Under the pieces are notes generated by a model. It did no database searches. It worked only from the letters and a program-made list of their open reading frames with translations, and was not told where the DNA came from. Made by a program: the position numbers and the translations under genes. 64,000 nt of DNA, taken from NCBI GenBank assembly GCA_009692465.1, contig SHZD01000002.1:1-64000 (forward strand). Direction: 5' to 3'. This stretch comes from Myxococcales bacterium (GTDB lineage: Bacteria > Myxococcota_A > UBA9042). Below, in pieces: positions 26,249 to 35,261 of the stretch (its first letter is position 1; every line of letters starts with the position of its first letter).

Positions 26249-26440
26249 GTGGGGGGGCGCCGCCCCCTGTTGCTCGTGCAGCAAAAAATGCGCACGATAC
26301 GTCGGCCCCCGTGGACCTAGGCGTTTGTCGCAGTAGTGTTCCGACGCACTCTTGGACCGCGGCCGTACCTGTTCGGATTGGTGCACAGAGGCCATCGGGC
26401 CAAGCCGCTATCGCGTACAATAGGCACTTGCGAGGCAGAT

Positions 26441-28687
26441 TTGAGCGAGTTTGCGGATGAGCAACGAGAAATCTTAGCATCTGCAAGACGTTTGCGGCGC
26501 CAAGGGCACGTCGATGCCGCTCGCCAGGCGCTTGGCGCAGGATGGCAGCAGGCTGAACAGGAGCAGCGACCGCACGGCTGGCTGGCCCTTGAACTGGCGG
26601 ATATCTGTTTTGATCAAGCCGATTTGGCCCAGTCTGCCCACTGGGCAGCGCAAGCGGACCGCTCCCACCAATACCACGCCGACGCCGCAGGCTGTGCGGC
26701 TGCCGCACTGGTACTGGGCGACGTTGCTTGGGCCATCGGCCAACCGGTGCAGGCGCGGTCGCATTGGGCCAATGCGCGCTCGATTGCGGACGCCGCTGGA
26801 GCTGGCCCCCTAGCCAGCCGCGCCCTGCTGGCCTTGGCCATTGCCCAAGTCGGCGGGGACGCCGCGGTAGCCGACGCCCAATTGGATGCCGCCGAGGCCC
26901 GCGCCGCGGTCGTGCCAGTCACCGATGACCCCGATGCCCTTGAAGTCTGGAAAAAGCAAGCGGATGCCGTGCGGGCATCGCTGGCGATTCACCGTGCCTA
27001 TCAAGCGGTAGCGGCACGCCGGTGGCCAGAAGCCCGGCTGTTGCTGGGCGCCGCCGCGCAATCCGCTGGTCAACTCGCTGATCCATCGCTGTACGCCAAT
27101 TGTTTGCGCGTGGATGCCGCGTTGGCGCGCAAGGCCTGTGATCCGGATGCGGCCGTTGTTTCATTGCGCTTGGCGGTGCGGGCTGCCACCGCTGCCGGAG
27201 CCACACCGCTGGCGTGGCAATGCCGCTGTGAGCTGGCGCTGGCGCTAATCGACAACGAAGCCTGGGCCCAAGCGGCAGAATTGATACCCGCCGAGTTGCC
27301 CCAAGAACTGACACAGTTGCCCGCGATCGCCGCCGCGGTCCTGGAGTCGTTTGCGGCAATTGCACTTGCCAGCGGTGACCCGTCCGCGGCTGAGCCTGCG
27401 CTATACCGCGCCATTGAAGAGCGCCGCCGGGCCGCCGACGTCGGCGGTGAACTACGGGCCTTGGCTGCTTTGGCCGATGCGCTGCGTTTGAGTGGTGCTC
27501 GAACGGAGGCAGTGGCGGTCGAGCGGCGCCTGCAAGCACTGGCGGCTTCTACCGGCCAACTAGGCCACCAACTTGTGGTCTGCCAAGTTGCCTGTCGGTT
27601 GGCTGGCGAAGGAGTCTCGGTCGAGTTGGCCAACCGGGCCGTCCAATTGGCCGCGGCGGCCGGCGGCATCGTCGATCAATTGGTCGCCTTGGACGGTGCC
27701 GCTGACAGCCGATTGCGCCATGGCGATGCCCAAACCGCGCTCGCCATTGCCAATCAAGCGGTGGCGTTGGCCTACGAGCAACCGTTGGTTCGCCTGCAAG
27801 CCCGCAGTCAAGCCCGCCGCTGTCAGGCCCTGTTTGCGGTCGGTGACATCGCGCACGGGCAAAACGCGGCGCAACTTGCCGCTGAACTTGCTGAAACTGC
27901 AAATGATTGGCAATCACGGGCCTGTGTGTTGTTGGTGGTGGGTGGTCAGTTTGCCGCCGAAGGCCGGGCAGATGAGGCCGTACTGGCCTTTAGCCGGGCC
28001 CAACAGGCTGCAGACAGCGCCAAGCGCACCGATTTGCAAGGAGAATCTTGGCTGGCGTTGGGTCAAGTGTGGGCTGGGCTGCGCACTTTTGACGACGCTG
28101 GGGTTGCCTTCGCCAGAGCGGCCCAAGTGGCCCAAGCTTGTGGAGCGATTGGACTATGGGTGCGAGCCTTGCGCGGTCAGGCGTGGTGCGCGCGCGAGCA
28201 AGGGCAGAGCTCGCGGGCATTGGCACTGCTGGCCCAAGCCCGGCAGACGGCTCACGCCGCAGACCTGCCCGCGATTGCCTGCGCCGTGGAGGTCGATGAG
28301 GCGCAACTATGGATCAGCACAGGCGATTTGACTGCAGCCGCCCAGCAATTGACCGCGATCGACTTGCACCTGGTGTCCACCGCGGTGCGCGGCGAAGCAC
28401 TGGCGCTTTTGGGGCAAATTCACGCCAAGCAAGGCGATTTTGCCCGCGCCGACGCTCTTTTGGTACGCGCTTTGGTCGAGTTGCGCAGGGCCGGTGAGCC
28501 GCGCAGCCTAGGTGCCGCCTTGTATGTGGCCGGTCAAGTCGCTGGCGCTCGCGGCGATGGCGAGCGCGCCGGACAGGCGTTGGCGGAGGCACTGGCTTTG
28601 GCGGTGCGCGGCGGTTTGCCCGAAGTTGCCCTGATTCGCGCCACCATTGACCGTATCGGTCGGCAGGCTAGCGAGCAACAGCTGTGA
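26441..28687 (+). CDS. Tetratricopeptide-like helical-repeat protein, 748 aa
   Basis: The whole protein is a run of short Ala-rich amphipathic helix pairs spaced about 35-40 residues apart (for instance LALELADICFDQADLAQSAHW and GEALALLGQIHAKQGDF), the pattern of TPR/SEL1-like solenoids. No catalytic domain, signal or membrane segment is visible. TTG at 26441 with GAGG five bases upstream is the best start; the frame extends to 26336 without a better one. It sits downstream of a sigma-54 promoter candidate and 139 bp upstream of the FHA sigma-54 activator on the same strand. A scaffold role in the same signalling unit is inferred. Confidence 0.7.
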   Translation: MSEFADEQREILASARRLRRQGHVDAARQALGAGWQQAEQEQRPHGWLALELADICFDQADLAQSAHWAAQADRSHQYHADAAGCAAAALVLGDVAWAIGQPVQARSHWANARSIADAAGAGPLASRALLALAIAQVGGDAAVADAQLDAAEARAAVVPVTDDPDALEVWKKQADAVRASLAIHRAYQAVAARRWPEARLLLGAAAQSAGQLADPSLYANCLRVDAALARKACDPDAAVVSLRLAVRAATAAGATPLAWQCRCELALALIDNEAWAQAAELIPAELPQELTQLPAIAAAVLESFAAIALASGDPSAAEPALYRAIEERRRAADVGGELRALAALADALRLSGARTEAVAVERRLQALAASTGQLGHQLVVCQVACRLAGEGVSVELANRAVQLAAAAGGIVDQLVALDGAADSRLRHGDAQTALAIANQAVALAYEQPLVRLQARSQARRCQALFAVGDIAHGQNAAQLAAELAETANDWQSRACVLLVVGGQFAAEGRADEAVLAFSRAQQAADSAKRTDLQGESWLALGQVWAGLRTFDDAGVAFARAAQVAQACGAIGLWVRALRGQAWCAREQGQSSRALALLAQARQTAHAADLPAIACAVEVDEAQLWISTGDLTAAAQQLTAIDLHLVSTAVRGEALALLGQIHAKQGDFARADALLVRALVELRRAGEPRSLGAALYVAGQVAGARGDGERAGQALAEALALAVRGGLPEVALIRATIDRIGRQASEQQL

Positions 28688-28826
28688 GTGTCAGCTCCGC
28701 CTTTTGTGGGTATCAACGCGCGCGGACGCTTACGCCACCATCGCCAGTGCGGTGCACCGACCCTGATCTGGGCGCGGTCGGCGGCCAGCCAGCCAATGCA
28801 ATTTTTTTGACCGTGCCGGAGCTGCC

Positions 28827-30419
28827 ATGATCAAACTGCTGTTGCCGCGCAAACTTGCCGGGCTAGCCGCGCCGAGTTCACCGAACGATGACGTCGACAC
28901 CCTGGATTTCAAACCTACCACCGGTGTGCGGCCCATGGATATCATTCCGTGCTTGACGGTCCTGTGCCACCCGGACATCGCCATGATCGGCGCTCAGCAC
29001 GTGCTGGGACTGGGCGCAGAGCCGGTGTTGCTGTCGCGGCTGGAACCGCTTTTCACGTTGCCGCCCGGACCCGATCAGGCGCCCCTGCAAGATCCTCACG
29101 TCAGCCGGCGGGCGATTGCCATCTCGCGCAACGGCGACGGCCTGCAATTTCGCGCCCCGGACGGTGGCGTCGCCTGCCATATCGGCGGCGTGCCGTTGCT
29201 ACAAGTCCAGCATGTCGCCATGACCGCGCTCGAACGCGGAGTTACGCTGCGTCTGGGTCGCCACGTGGCGCTTCTACTGCACAACCGGCCAGCGCTGGAG
29301 CTGGCCCGACCGACCGACTTCTTGGTTGGGCAGTCGCACGTCATCACCGACCTGCGCAACAACGTCAAAAAGGTGGCTCAGCACGCCGTTCACGTCATGT
29401 TGCAGGGCGAGTCCGGAGTGGGCAAGGAATTGGTGGCGCGGGCTCTGCACGAAGTGTCGCCGTGGCGTGGCGGGCCGTTTATCACAGTGAACACCGGGGC
29501 GATTCAGGCATCTCTGGCCAATTCTGAACTTTTCGGCCACGTCAGGGGCTCTTTTACCGGTGCCGTTGGCGATCACGATGGCTTTTTTGCCCGTGCTGAC
29601 GGCGGTTCGCTGTTTTTGGACGAGATCGGCGAGCTGCATTCGGACGTTCAAGCCCTGCTGCTGCGCGCGCTGGAATCTGGCGAAATTCAGCGCGTTGGCG
29701 ACCGCAAGTCGCGGCAGGTCAAAGTGCGGGTGATTGCCGCCACCGACCGGCCCGATGTGGAAGATCGTCTGCGAATTCCGCTAATTCAACGGCTCAGTGG
29801 CTATCGAGTCACGGTGCCGCCGTTGCGGGCGCGGTTTGAAGACTTGGGCCTGCTGCTGTACCACGCGCTGCGCGTCGAATTTGCGCGTATTCGCATGGCC
29901 TTTCCGCCGGTGCTGCGGGTCCGCCCTCAAGAGCCCGTCGTGCCCCCCGAAGTCTTTGAGCGCCTAGTGCAGCATGGGTTTTCTGGCAATGTGCGCGAGC
30001 TTTTCAATGTGGCCAAGCGCCTGACGATCGACGGATTGGACCGCGGCACTTCCGAAATTGTCGCCAGCGTTGAGCAAGCACTGGTGCACACCCAGGCTGA
30101 ACAATCGCCAGCGCCGCAGCTTGCGGCAGTCCAAGCTCGCGGTCATCCTTCGCCGTCCCAGATCGACGACACCATGCTGATCGCGGCCTTGCATCGCAAC
30201 AACTGGCAAATGGCCCCGACTGCCCGCGACTTGGGCATTGCCCGCAGTTCACTGTATTTGTTGGTGGATGACTGCCCCAAGGTGCGTAAAGTCGTGGAAA
30301 TCTCTCAGCAAGAGCTGCAAAGCGCGCTCAACGCCACCAGTGGCGATCTGGACCGGGCCGCGTCGCTGCTGCAGGTGTCGGCACGCGGGTTGAAGGCTCA
30401 CGTCAAGAAAACTGGGTAA
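28827..30419 (+). CDS. FHA-domain sigma-54-dependent transcriptional activator
   Basis: The 530-residue protein begins with an FHA-like domain (about 45-155), with SRRAI at the phosphothreonine-binding position and LLQV and VTLRLGRH strands. A complete AAA+ sigma-54 interaction domain (about 165-400) follows: Walker A GESGVGKE, then SELFGHVRGSFTGA (the sigma-54 contact loop, Ser for the usual Ala), Walker B GGSLFLDEIGEL and a FSGNVREL sensor-II region. The C-terminus has a Fis-type helix-turn-helix (about 465-500). FHA input implies control by a Ser/Thr kinase; the nearest kinase is 10 kb away and any link is speculative. Confidence 0.93.
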   Translation: MIKLLLPRKLAGLAAPSSPNDDVDTLDFKPTTGVRPMDIIPCLTVLCHPDIAMIGAQHVLGLGAEPVLLSRLEPLFTLPPGPDQAPLQDPHVSRRAIAISRNGDGLQFRAPDGGVACHIGGVPLLQVQHVAMTALERGVTLRLGRHVALLLHNRPALELARPTDFLVGQSHVITDLRNNVKKVAQHAVHVMLQGESGVGKELVARALHEVSPWRGGPFITVNTGAIQASLANSELFGHVRGSFTGAVGDHDGFFARADGGSLFLDEIGELHSDVQALLLRALESGEIQRVGDRKSRQVKVRVIAATDRPDVEDRLRIPLIQRLSGYRVTVPPLRARFEDLGLLLYHALRVEFARIRMAFPPVLRVRPQEPVVPPEVFERLVQHGFSGNVRELFNVAKRLTIDGLDRGTSEIVASVEQALVHTQAEQSPAPQLAAVQARGHPSPSQIDDTMLIAALHRNNWQMAPTARDLGIARSSLYLLVDDCPKVRKVVEISQQELQSALNATSGDLDRAASLLQVSARGLKAHVKKTG

Positions 30420-30428
30420 AATCATTCA

Positions 30429-31640
30429 CTACTCGGCTTCTTGCAGCCACTTTACCGCTGCGCGCAGCATCAGTTCGCCCCCAATCGGCAGCGCGGCCTC
30501 GTCGACCACAAAGCGCGGTGAGTGGTGTGGCTCGCTGGAGCCATCCGCTAGGCCACAGCCGACAAAGAAAAAGCACGCTGGCACCTGCTCCGCAAAATAG
30601 GCAAAATCTTCGCCGGCCATCATCCGCAGCTCGGTATCCACCGTCGCCACATTGGGCATTTGCCCAGCGCACTGAGCCACCAACTGGGCCATGTGGGCAT
30701 CATTGTGCAGCGCCACGGTGTAGCGGGTGTATTCGCAATCGGCCTTGGCGCCATAGGCCCCCGCCGCCCGCACCGCCGTCGACCGCAACCAACTGGGCAG
30801 TTGGTCGGCAACTTGGCGGCCAAAAGAGCGGCACGTCCCACGCAACTCGACGGTTTCGGCGATGACGTTGAAGGCCGAACCGCCGTGAATGCTGCCCACG
30901 GTGACCACCAGCGGCTCTAGCGGGTTGTTTTGGCGCGATACCATGGCTTGCAGCGCCTGCACCACCGCGCTGGCCGCCACCACTGCATCGATCGCTTGAT
31001 GGGGCAGCGCGCCGTGGCCACCGCGACCGCGCACGATAATCTTGAAGTCGTCGACGTTGGCCATGATCGGCCCGGCTGTCGCGCTGATGTGGCCTACCGG
31101 CAGACCCGACCACACATGCAAGCCCAGCGCCGCTGTCACTTGCCGCGTCAAATCGCCGCACCATCCACCACTGAGCAGACCCTGCTCGATCATGGCGACC
31201 GCGCCGCGGCCGTTCTCTTCACCCGGCTGAAAGGCCAATACCAGCCTAAAGTCGAGCTGATCCCGATACTTGGCCAAGCGTGCCGCCACGCCCAACAGGC
31301 ACGCCATGTGCGCGTCATGCCCGCACGCGTGCATCTGACCCGCCCGCCGCGAAGCAAAGTCCAAACCGGTTTGCTCTTCGATCGGCAAGGCGTCCATGTC
31401 GGCGCGCAACAGCAACGTCGGCCCACTACCGTGCCCCACCGCGATCGCCAGCCCGGTGCCGCCGACGTCCTGCGGTTGCCAACCCATGTCCTGCAGAGCT
31501 GTGCGGACAAACGCCTGGGTATCGGTCTCGCACAGCGACAACTCAGGTTCAGCGTGCAAATGCCGCCGCCACCTGACGATTGCCGCGACTTCTTCAATCG
31601 AAAACGGCGCACACAAATCATCGCATAACTTTGAATTCAC
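30429..31640 (-). CDS. M20-family amidohydrolase (N-acyl amino acid deacylase/hippuricase type)
   Basis: The 403-residue enzyme is an M20D-type metallopeptidase. It has RRHLHAEPELS, GGTGLAI, the metal motif RADMDALPIEE, MHACGHDAHMA with Cys/His ligands, the catalytic FQPGEENGRGA, and GHGALPHQAIDAV in the lid domain. Such enzymes hydrolyse N-acyl amino acids or peptides; substrate is not readable. The start is GTG at 31640, with AAGGA seven bases before it, overlapping the upstream gene's stop in GTGA. It is therefore translationally coupled to 31637-32011. Confidence 0.92.
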   Translation of the reverse strand: MNSKLCDDLCAPFSIEEVAAIVRWRRHLHAEPELSLCETDTQAFVRTALQDMGWQPQDVGGTGLAIAVGHGSGPTLLLRADMDALPIEEQTGLDFASRRAGQMHACGHDAHMACLLGVAARLAKYRDQLDFRLVLAFQPGEENGRGAVAMIEQGLLSGGWCGDLTRQVTAALGLHVWSGLPVGHISATAGPIMANVDDFKIIVRGRGGHGALPHQAIDAVVAASAVVQALQAMVSRQNNPLEPLVVTVGSIHGGSAFNVIAETVELRGTCRSFGRQVADQLPSWLRSTAVRAAGAYGAKADCEYTRYTVALHNDAHMAQLVAQCAGQMPNVATVDTELRMMAGEDFAYFAEQVPACFFFVGCGLADGSSEPHHSPRFVVDEAALPIGGELMLRAAVKWLQEAE

Positions 31641-32011
31641 TTGTTATTCCTTGCTAGACGCTGATGAATGTAGTGGCTTGGCTCCACCGCGGCGATCACG
31701 GTTTCGAGCACATGGCCGACTTGGTGGATACCGCCAACCGCGGGGCGCAAGCCGACAAACTCCGCGCCCATCCTGCCTTTCTGGCGCAAATCAAGCTGAC
31801 GAGCGCGCATCAGCGCCCGGGCCGCGATCTGGCTGTCGCACGCTTCACAAGCCACCAGTTGGGCTGGCGGCACGCTGTACACGACCTGATCATTGGCCAT
31901 CCAGCGCACGGACACCTCAGATTTTTCGACGCGATCGGCGTTGACTGCGCACACCGTGCTCGCGCCGTGCTCGGTCATGCGGATCGTCAGCACGAAAAAA
32001 GGCATCTGCAT
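31637..32011 (-). CDS. Small unknown protein coupled to the M20 gene, 124 aa
   Basis: The frame runs from ATG 32011 (MQMPFFVLTIRM) to a TGA that overlaps the GTG of the M20 gene by four bases, which supports real translation. It contains a CEAC pair and a compact alpha/beta-like sequence with no recognised family. An ATG two codons on is an alternative start. No ribosome-binding site is strong. Confidence 0.55.
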   Translation of the reverse strand: MQMPFFVLTIRMTEHGASTVCAVNADRVEKSEVSVRWMANDQVVYSVPPAQLVACEACDSQIAARALMRARQLDLRQKGRMGAEFVGLRPAVGGIHQVGHVLETVIAAVEPSHYIHQRLARNNK

Positions 32012-32115
32012 TCGCTTTTGGCAAGGTGTGGAAATCGAAAAAGGCGGCTCCAAGCTCCAGCGCTTTCAAGGTCGGATCGGTTGAGCACCCTAAAGTGTCG
32101 CCCAGCCCGCAATTA

Positions 32116-32250
32116 GAGCCAGTGCAAAATCAAGTCGATTTTGCTCCCCGGCCCATTGCTTGTTTGGTGGGTCGCTAACTCGCGGCTTTGCAAGCCGCCA
32201 GTACGCCTCGTTCCAATCGCGGATCGATCGAGTTATTTTTTCACGAGCCC
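32116..32250 (+). mobile_element. Family II MITE-like element, copy b (uninterrupted)
   Basis: The 135-bp unit has left end GAGCCAGTGCAAAATC and right end TTTTTTCACGAGCCC, which pair with small mismatches. TTA precedes it. The central GGGTCGCTAACTCGCGGC is the intact version of the site split by elements in the copies at 16410 and 36341. It is the reference empty site for both nested insertions. Confidence 0.85.
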
Positions 32251-32291
32251 TTTCGGCTTTCGGCAGTGTAAAGTCATCGACGAGGGCGGGC

Positions 32292-32657
32292 TCAGCCCTG
32301 TTCGGTTGGCAGGCCCGCTTGCAACCAAGCTTTGTAGCCACCCACCAAGGAAAACACATTCGCGTATCCCATCTTCTGCAAATTATCTGCCGCGAGCGCG
32401 GAGCGAAAGCCACCGCCACAGTACAACACGATCGTGGCCTCCTTGTCCGCGACGCTGGCGACGATGTCCCGCTCCAGCACGCCGCGGCCCAAATGGCGCG
32501 CACCGGTGGCATGTCCGCTCATCCACTCGTTGTCTTCGCGCACGTCGACTAGGATGGCCTGTCCATTGGCCAAAAACGCCCACTGGTCGATAGTTGCCTC
32601 GCGAATCCGCGACTTGGCGTCGACCACTAGCGCCAAAAACTCATCACTATGCTGCAT
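32292..32657 (-). CDS. Rhodanese-domain protein
   Basis: The 121-residue single-domain rhodanese has ILVDVREDNEW in strand 1 and the active-site loop YCGGGFRSALAA, with Cys as the sulfur acceptor. A Lys/Arg-rich C-terminal KAWLQAGLP ends it. Such proteins carry persulfide sulfur or act in redox signalling. The ATG at 32657 follows GGAGG; a GTG four codons upstream is less likely. It is divergent from the rplY operon. Confidence 0.92.
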   Translation of the reverse strand: MQHSDEFLALVVDAKSRIREATIDQWAFLANGQAILVDVREDNEWMSGHATGARHLGRGVLERDIVASVADKEATIVLYCGGGFRSALAADNLQKMGYANVFSLVGGYKAWLQAGLPTEQG

Positions 32658-32709
32658 CGGCACCTCCACCTCGATAGTAGGTCAGGCACGGGGCGACGGC
32701 AATTCGCCA

Positions 32710-32737
32710 TTGACAACGGCATTGTGCCCTCTACAAT
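32710..32737 (+). promoter_or_regulatory. Promoter of the rplY operon (sigma-70 type)
   Basis: TTGACA at 32710-32715 and TACAAT at 32732-32737 are separated by 16 bp. This is the best housekeeping promoter in the region. Transcription would start near 32744, giving a leader of about 240 nt before rplY. Confidence 0.7.
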
Positions 32738-32761
32738 GCGCCCCCCGCAGCGGTCTGGGTA

Positions 32762-32875
32762 CGGTTGTCCGCACCAAGCCCGAAGAAAAACCGCAGCGAA
32801 TACAGTAGTGTTTTCAAGCGCAACGGCATCAACCTTGCCGCGGACAACCGATGCCTATCCGCACTTGTATTCGCT
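32762..32875 (+). promoter_or_regulatory. Structured rplY leader with interleaved stems
   Basis: CGGTTGTCCGC (32762-32772) is complementary to 32840-32850 over 11 bp, and AGCGAATACA (32795-32804) to 32866-32875 over 10 bp. The arms interleave (A, B, A', B'), so they form either a pseudoknot or two alternative hairpins. It lies between the promoter and the rplY start; an autoregulatory leader is inferred. Confidence 0.5.
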
Positions 32876-32984
32876 CACTGTGCGCGTCCACGGTGTTGGC
32901 ATTCGCCTCACCTAACGCGCTGGACCACAGGCCATGCCCACGCACTTTGATCTGAATTCGGATCCGGTGCTCACAAGGTAAACG

Positions 32985-33617
32985 ATGGAAACTGTCTCAA
33001 TTTCAGCGCGGCCGCGCCTGCTTGCTGGCTCCGATGTGGCGAACAAGGTGCGCCGCGCCGGTTTTTTGCCAGCGATCATGTACGGAGCCGGCACGCCGAC
33101 CCGCATGGTCGCGGTCGATCCGCAAGCGGTCCGCAAGGGCTTGTCGAGCGCCTATGGGCGCAACCAGCTGTTTTCGGTCGATTTTGAGGGCAAGCAGCAC
33201 TTGGTGATTTGCAAAGATGTGCAGATCTGCCCGGTCAAGCGCACCCTGAAACACGTCGATTTCTTTGTCGTGACGCCGGCTTCCGCCATCACGGTGACGC
33301 TGTCGGTGACGCTGTCGGGTCGGTCCGCGGGCCAAAAAGCCGGTGGTCGCCTAGAGCAGATTACCCGTTACGTGACCGTCGCTTGCACGCCAACTACGCT
33401 GCCCAAGTCCATCGACATCGACGTGACCCCGTTTGAAAACGGCACCGTCATGACGGTCGACACGCTGCCGTTGCCGCAAGGTGTCACGGCTGTGTTCAAG
33501 AAATCGTACAAGATTTTCGAGCTGTTCACGGCCAAGGCCGAAGAAACGGCCGTGGTTGACGACAAGAAGAAGCCGGCTACCGCTGCCGCTGCCCCAGCCG
33601 CGGCTGCCAAGAAATAG
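32985..33617 (+). CDS. rplY: 50S ribosomal protein L25/general stress protein Ctc
   Basis: L25 binds 5S rRNA. The 210-residue form is the long Ctc type: an L25 domain (residues 5-95, with RRAGFLPAIMYG and HLVICKDVQICPVK), a beta-barrel TL5-type C-terminal domain (about 96-185, with LSVTLSGRSAGQKAGG and IDIDVTPFENG), then a Lys/Ala tail. Ctc-pth-rpsF-rpsR-rplI is a familiar gene order. The start follows AAGGTAAACG. Confidence 0.95.
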   Translation: METVSISARPRLLAGSDVANKVRRAGFLPAIMYGAGTPTRMVAVDPQAVRKGLSSAYGRNQLFSVDFEGKQHLVICKDVQICPVKRTLKHVDFFVVTPASAITVTLSVTLSGRSAGQKAGGRLEQITRYVTVACTPTTLPKSIDIDVTPFENGTVMTVDTLPLPQGVTAVFKKSYKIFELFTAKAEETAVVDDKKKPATAAAAPAAAAKK

Positions 33618-33720
33618 CCAACGCTAAGCGGATCAGACGTGGCTCGCGCCACTGCCAGGCGATGCGCTGGGTGACTGCTTGTCACTTGGTCGCACCGAAA
33701 AACGGTCAGGCGGCGCTGCG

Positions 33721-34596
33721 ATGTCCAACGGCAAACCAGCGTCAGCCGGCCTTGAGCCACCCGTGCGAGCCATCGTCGGTTTGGGCAATCCCGGCAAGGC
33801 CTACGCAGCCACGCGTCACAACGTCGGCTTTATGGCGATCGAACTCCTGGCTGCGCGCCATGGAGCGAGCTGGAACGCGAAATTCAACGGGTTGTTTGGC
33901 CGTTGCCAAGTCGTCAGCACTCCAACTGGCGGCGCTACTGGCATTGAGGCCCAGACCTCCAGCCGCGATCGAACGGTGACCACCAGTACCGGCGACCACC
34001 GTACCGATGTCGTGCTGCTGCAGCCGCAGACATTTATGAATTTGAGCGGCCACCCGACCCAACAGTTGGCGGCCTTTTTCGGCTACAAGGCCGAAGAATT
34101 GCTGATTATTCATGACGATTTGGACCTGCCGTTTGGCAAAGTGCAAATCAAAGTGGGCGGCGGCCACGGTGGCCACAACGGCTTGCGGTCGTTGGTCGCG
34201 CAACTGGGGAGCAATGCGTTTGTGCGGGTGCGGATCGGCATCGGTCGACCCACTACGGCCGATGACAGCCCCAGTCGCGATACCGGCAGGGGCGGCGATT
34301 CTGGCAGGGGCGGCGATTCTGGCAGGGGCGGCGATTCTGGCAGGGGCGGCGATTCTGGCAGGGGCGGCGATTCTGGCAGGGGCGGCGATTCTGGCAGGGG
34401 CGGCGACGCCGCAGTGACCCAGTGGGTGCTTTCGCCGTTTAGCCTCGACCAACGCATCGCCTTGCCGGATGTCCTCCAGCGCGCGGTTGCTGCGATCGAG
34501 GCGGTGCTTCGCAGCGGCGCCCGCGCCGCGAGTAATAGCCACAACGGCAATGCTAGCCACACCGGCAGCGGTGGCACCAATCGCGCGAGTTCCTGA
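33721..34596 (+). CDS. pth: Peptidyl-tRNA hydrolase with repeat insertion
   Basis: Pth releases peptides from prematurely dropped peptidyl-tRNAs. It has 291 residues where about 190 is usual. The family core is intact: VGLGNPGKAYAATRHNVGF with the catalytic His, QPQTFMNLSG, IIHDDLDLPFGKV, GGGHGGHNGLRS and the RIGIGRP strand. Two additions explain the length. One is about 30 residues between FGRCQVV and the QPQTF strand (Thr/Ser-rich, with one GDH). The other is six or seven GRGGDS hexapeptides (34285-34410) in the loop just before the conserved VLSPF. The tail is Ser/Asn-rich. The loop lies at the substrate end, yet the rest looks functional. Confidence 0.92.
   Translation: MSNGKPASAGLEPPVRAIVGLGNPGKAYAATRHNVGFMAIELLAARHGASWNAKFNGLFGRCQVVSTPTGGATGIEAQTSSRDRTVTTSTGDHRTDVVLLQPQTFMNLSGHPTQQLAAFFGYKAEELLIIHDDLDLPFGKVQIKVGGGHGGHNGLRSLVAQLGSNAFVRVRIGIGRPTTADDSPSRDTGRGGDSGRGGDSGRGGDSGRGGDSGRGGDSGRGGDSGRGGDAAVTQWVLSPFSLDQRIALPDVLQRAVAAIEAVLRSGARAASNSHNGNASHTGSGGTNRASS
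34285..34410. repeat. In-frame 18-bp minisatellite in pth, about 7 copies
   Basis: Six perfect GGCAGGGGCGGCGATTCT units (34285-34392) are followed by a diverged seventh ending GACGCC (34393-34410). Each encodes GRGGDS. Perfect identity suggests recent expansion and possible copy-number variation. Confidence 0.95.
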
Positions 34597-34652
34597 GCGG
34601 AATTTGCATTCTTCGAACTGCGACGAGCCTGTCTGGGCCCACGCAGTTTGGG

Positions 34653-34790
34653 CAAACCACAGAAGGTCTGCGGTTTGTTCTCCTCGCTCACACGACTGGC
34701 ACCATGCCAGTGGGCTGTGGGCGAAAGCGCCAAGGCAACTGCCCATACACCGGCAGCCTTGCGCCTAACCATGGGGAGTTCTAGGGAGTT
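34653..34790 (+). promoter_or_regulatory. Hairpin-rich leader upstream of rpsF
   Basis: Stems seen are CAAACC-CAGA/TCTG-GGTTTG at 34653-34677 and ACTGGCA/TGCCAGT at 34695-34711. A third, GGGCG-AAAG-CGCC, lies near 34720-34735. Bacterial S6:S18 operons often have a leader bound by the S6:S18 complex, so this is a candidate. I cannot place the known bulged CCG motif with confidence. Confidence 0.35.
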
Positions 34791-34799
34791 ACAAGCGTC

Positions 34800-35261
34800 A
34801 TGCTGGTTCGAATGTATGAAACGCTGTTCATCACGCGAGTCGATGTCGATGCGGAAGTGGCGGAGAAAATCCACCAACGTCTGGTCAAGTCGCTCGAGGC
34901 GCTGGGCGGTGCTGAAATCAAGCTCGTCGATTGGGGTAAGCGCAAGCTCGCCTATGAAATCGCACGCCAAAAGAAAGGCAACTATTGGTATTTCGGCTAT
35001 ATCGCCGATCCGCAGTTCGTCAAGGAGTGCGAGCGTCAGCTGCGCATCTCCAATGATGTAATTCGCTACCAGACGGTCTGTCTGTCCAAACTCAAGCAAC
35101 TGACCGACTTTGATGTCGAGGCAGAGCGCAAACGCGCTGAAAGCCTGACCCCAGAGCGCGAAGAAGACGAAGAAGATCAGTACCTGCGGCGCAGCGATGA
35201 GCGGCGTCCCCGGCGTGGCGATCACGATGACGACGACGACGTCGGCGAGGAGGGCGTATGA
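34800..35261 (+). CDS. rpsF: 30S ribosomal protein S6
   Basis: The 153-residue S6 has the ferredoxin-like core [34 protein letters not shown] and the acidic, Arg-rich tail ([13 protein letters not shown] then poly-Asp) common in S6. The start is ATG at 34800 or, four codons on, at 34812. It overlaps rpsR by ATGA, so the two are coupled. Confidence 0.95.
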   Translation: MLVRMYETLFITRVDVDAEVAEKIHQRLVKSLEALGGAEIKLVDWGKRKLAYEIARQKKGNYWYFGYIADPQFVKECERQLRISNDVIRYQTVCLSKLKQLTDFDVEAERKRAESLTPEREEDEEDQYLRRSDERRPRRGDHDDDDDVGEEGV

